From DATFFO01 sp035250025 (GTDB lineage Bacteria > Actinomycetota > Acidimicrobiia > Spongiisociales > ZC4RG35): DNA of 13,772 nucleotides. The translations under genes were made by a program, and so were the position numbers. Below are positions 13,539 to 13,772 of this stretch, piece after piece (within the stretch, counting starts at the first letter, position 1; each line of letters begins with the position of its first letter). The DNA is taken from contig DATFFO010000331.1 of assembly GCA_035250025.1 (NCBI GenBank), positions 1 through 13,772 of the forward strand, in the 5' to 3' direction. The notes beneath the pieces are model-generated. The model ran no database searches. It was not told where the DNA came from and saw nothing but the letters and a program-made list of their open reading frames with translations.

Positions 13539-13589
13539 CGTTTCGCGCATCGATCGCGTCGTTTTTGACGGGATCGATGCGCGAAAACG
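13539..13589. terminator. Strong hairpin, bidirectional terminator between converging genes
   Basis: TTTCGCGCATCGATC (13541-13555) pairs perfectly with 13572-13586; inside it CGTC and GACG (13557-13560, 13567-13570) pair around a GTTTTT loop after one G-G mismatch. It fills most of the 61 bases between the stop of the TIGR04222-like gene (13530-13532) and the stop of the UppP-like gene (13594-13596). On the minus strand the stop codon is followed by CTAG-T-CCCCGTTTT (13583-13596 region), nearly identical to the CTAG-A-CCCCGTTTT after the ureohydrolase, so the two terminators share a lead-in. There is no U-tract at the far side of the stem. Confidence 0.7.
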
Positions 13590-13593
13590 GGGA

Positions 13594-13772
13594 CTAGAGA
13601 AACAGCACGGCGGCCAGGCCGGCCACCAGGGCGTAGACGGCAAACGGCATCAACCCCACACGTTTCAACGCCGCCAGCACCAGGGCGATGGCGCCGTACC
13701 CCGACACGGCCGCCACCACCAAGCCGACCCAGAGACTGGCGTCAATCCCGCCCGCCTCGCTCACGTCGAGGA
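13594..13772 (-). CDS. uppP: Undecaprenyl-diphosphatase (UppP/BacA-like), C-terminal part; gene runs off the right edge
   Basis: The minus-strand frame enters from the right edge and ends in TAG (complement of 13594-13596), giving about 59 C-terminal residues. They read LDVSEAGGIDASLWVGLVVA, then AVSGYGAIALVLAALKRVG, then LMPFAVYALVAGLAAVLFL. The SGYGAI block and the following hydrophobic helix with PFAVYALVAG match the last two helices of UppP/BacA, which recycles the undecaprenyl carrier lipid by dephosphorylating its diphosphate at the membrane and confers bacitracin tolerance. The catalytic motifs lie upstream, outside the window, so function is judged from the C-terminus only. It converges on the TIGR04222-like gene across a strong hairpin. 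Confidence 0.72.
   Translation of the reverse strand, partial: LDVSEAGGIDASLWVGLVVAAVSGYGAIALVLAALKRVGLMPFAVYALVAGLAAVLFL

Noticed and set aside
1..13772. CRISPR array, tRNA/rRNA, prophage or integron features
   Set aside because: No regularly spaced repeats, cloverleaf sequence, integrase or structural phage genes could be found by reading; only short palindromes recur.

Overview
This is a GC-rich, gene-dense bacterial segment. The gene content points to a high-GC Actinomycetota genome, possibly an Acidimicrobiia-like lineage. It includes a CGNR zinc-finger regulator, a TIGR04222-type membrane protein, a solitary AbiEi/DUF559-type protein, an RNase HI fused to a YpsA/DUF1273-like SLOG domain, many GTG/TTG starts, few clear Shine-Dalgarno sites and possible leaderless starts. 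The lineage is an inference from style and content, not from a marker gene. No tRNA, rRNA, CRISPR array, transposase or phage gene was seen, and no gene-free stretch exceeds 100 bases.

Left part (1-2662): the 3' end of a GNAT acetyltransferase (+), then a minus-strand gene for an AbiEi-like/DUF559 nuclease-fold protein, then a minus-strand ureohydrolase of the agmatinase/guanidinobutyrase type. Two near-identical palindromic intergenic elements (about 239-300 and 1291-1358) bracket the DUF559 gene. A small two-helix membrane protein (+) diverges from the ureohydrolase.

Middle (2671-10653): a divergent catabolic cluster. Leftward run a large flavoprotein fusion (aromatic monooxygenase plus Old Yellow Enzyme reductase, like 2-aminobenzoyl-CoA monooxygenase/reductase) and an aldehyde dehydrogenase. 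Rightward runs a tight three-gene operon: aldehyde dehydrogenase, class III aminotransferase (glutamate-1-semialdehyde aminomutase-like) and a DAO/PuuB-like FAD amine oxidase. With the nearby ureohydrolase this suggests amine, guanidine or polyamine catabolism: the ureohydrolase frees an amine, the oxidase or transaminase makes an aldehyde, and the aldehyde dehydrogenases make an acid. The monooxygenase/reductase fusion suggests an aromatic (perhaps amino-aromatic acyl-CoA) substrate in the same regulon. The real substrates cannot be read from the sequence.

Right part (10662-13772): the RNase HI-SLOG fusion and, upstream on the same strand, the CGNR regulator. Divergent from the regulator is a mini-operon of two very small proteins (39 and 61 aa) with a strong ribosome binding site and an ATGA overlap. 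The 70-base divergent spacer is AT-rich and carries small palindromes on candidate -10 boxes. A TIGR04222-like membrane protein follows; its GTG start and -10-like box lie inside a long inverted repeat. The window ends in the 3' end of a minus-strand undecaprenyl-diphosphatase (UppP/BacA-like) gene, separated from the previous gene by another strong hairpin.
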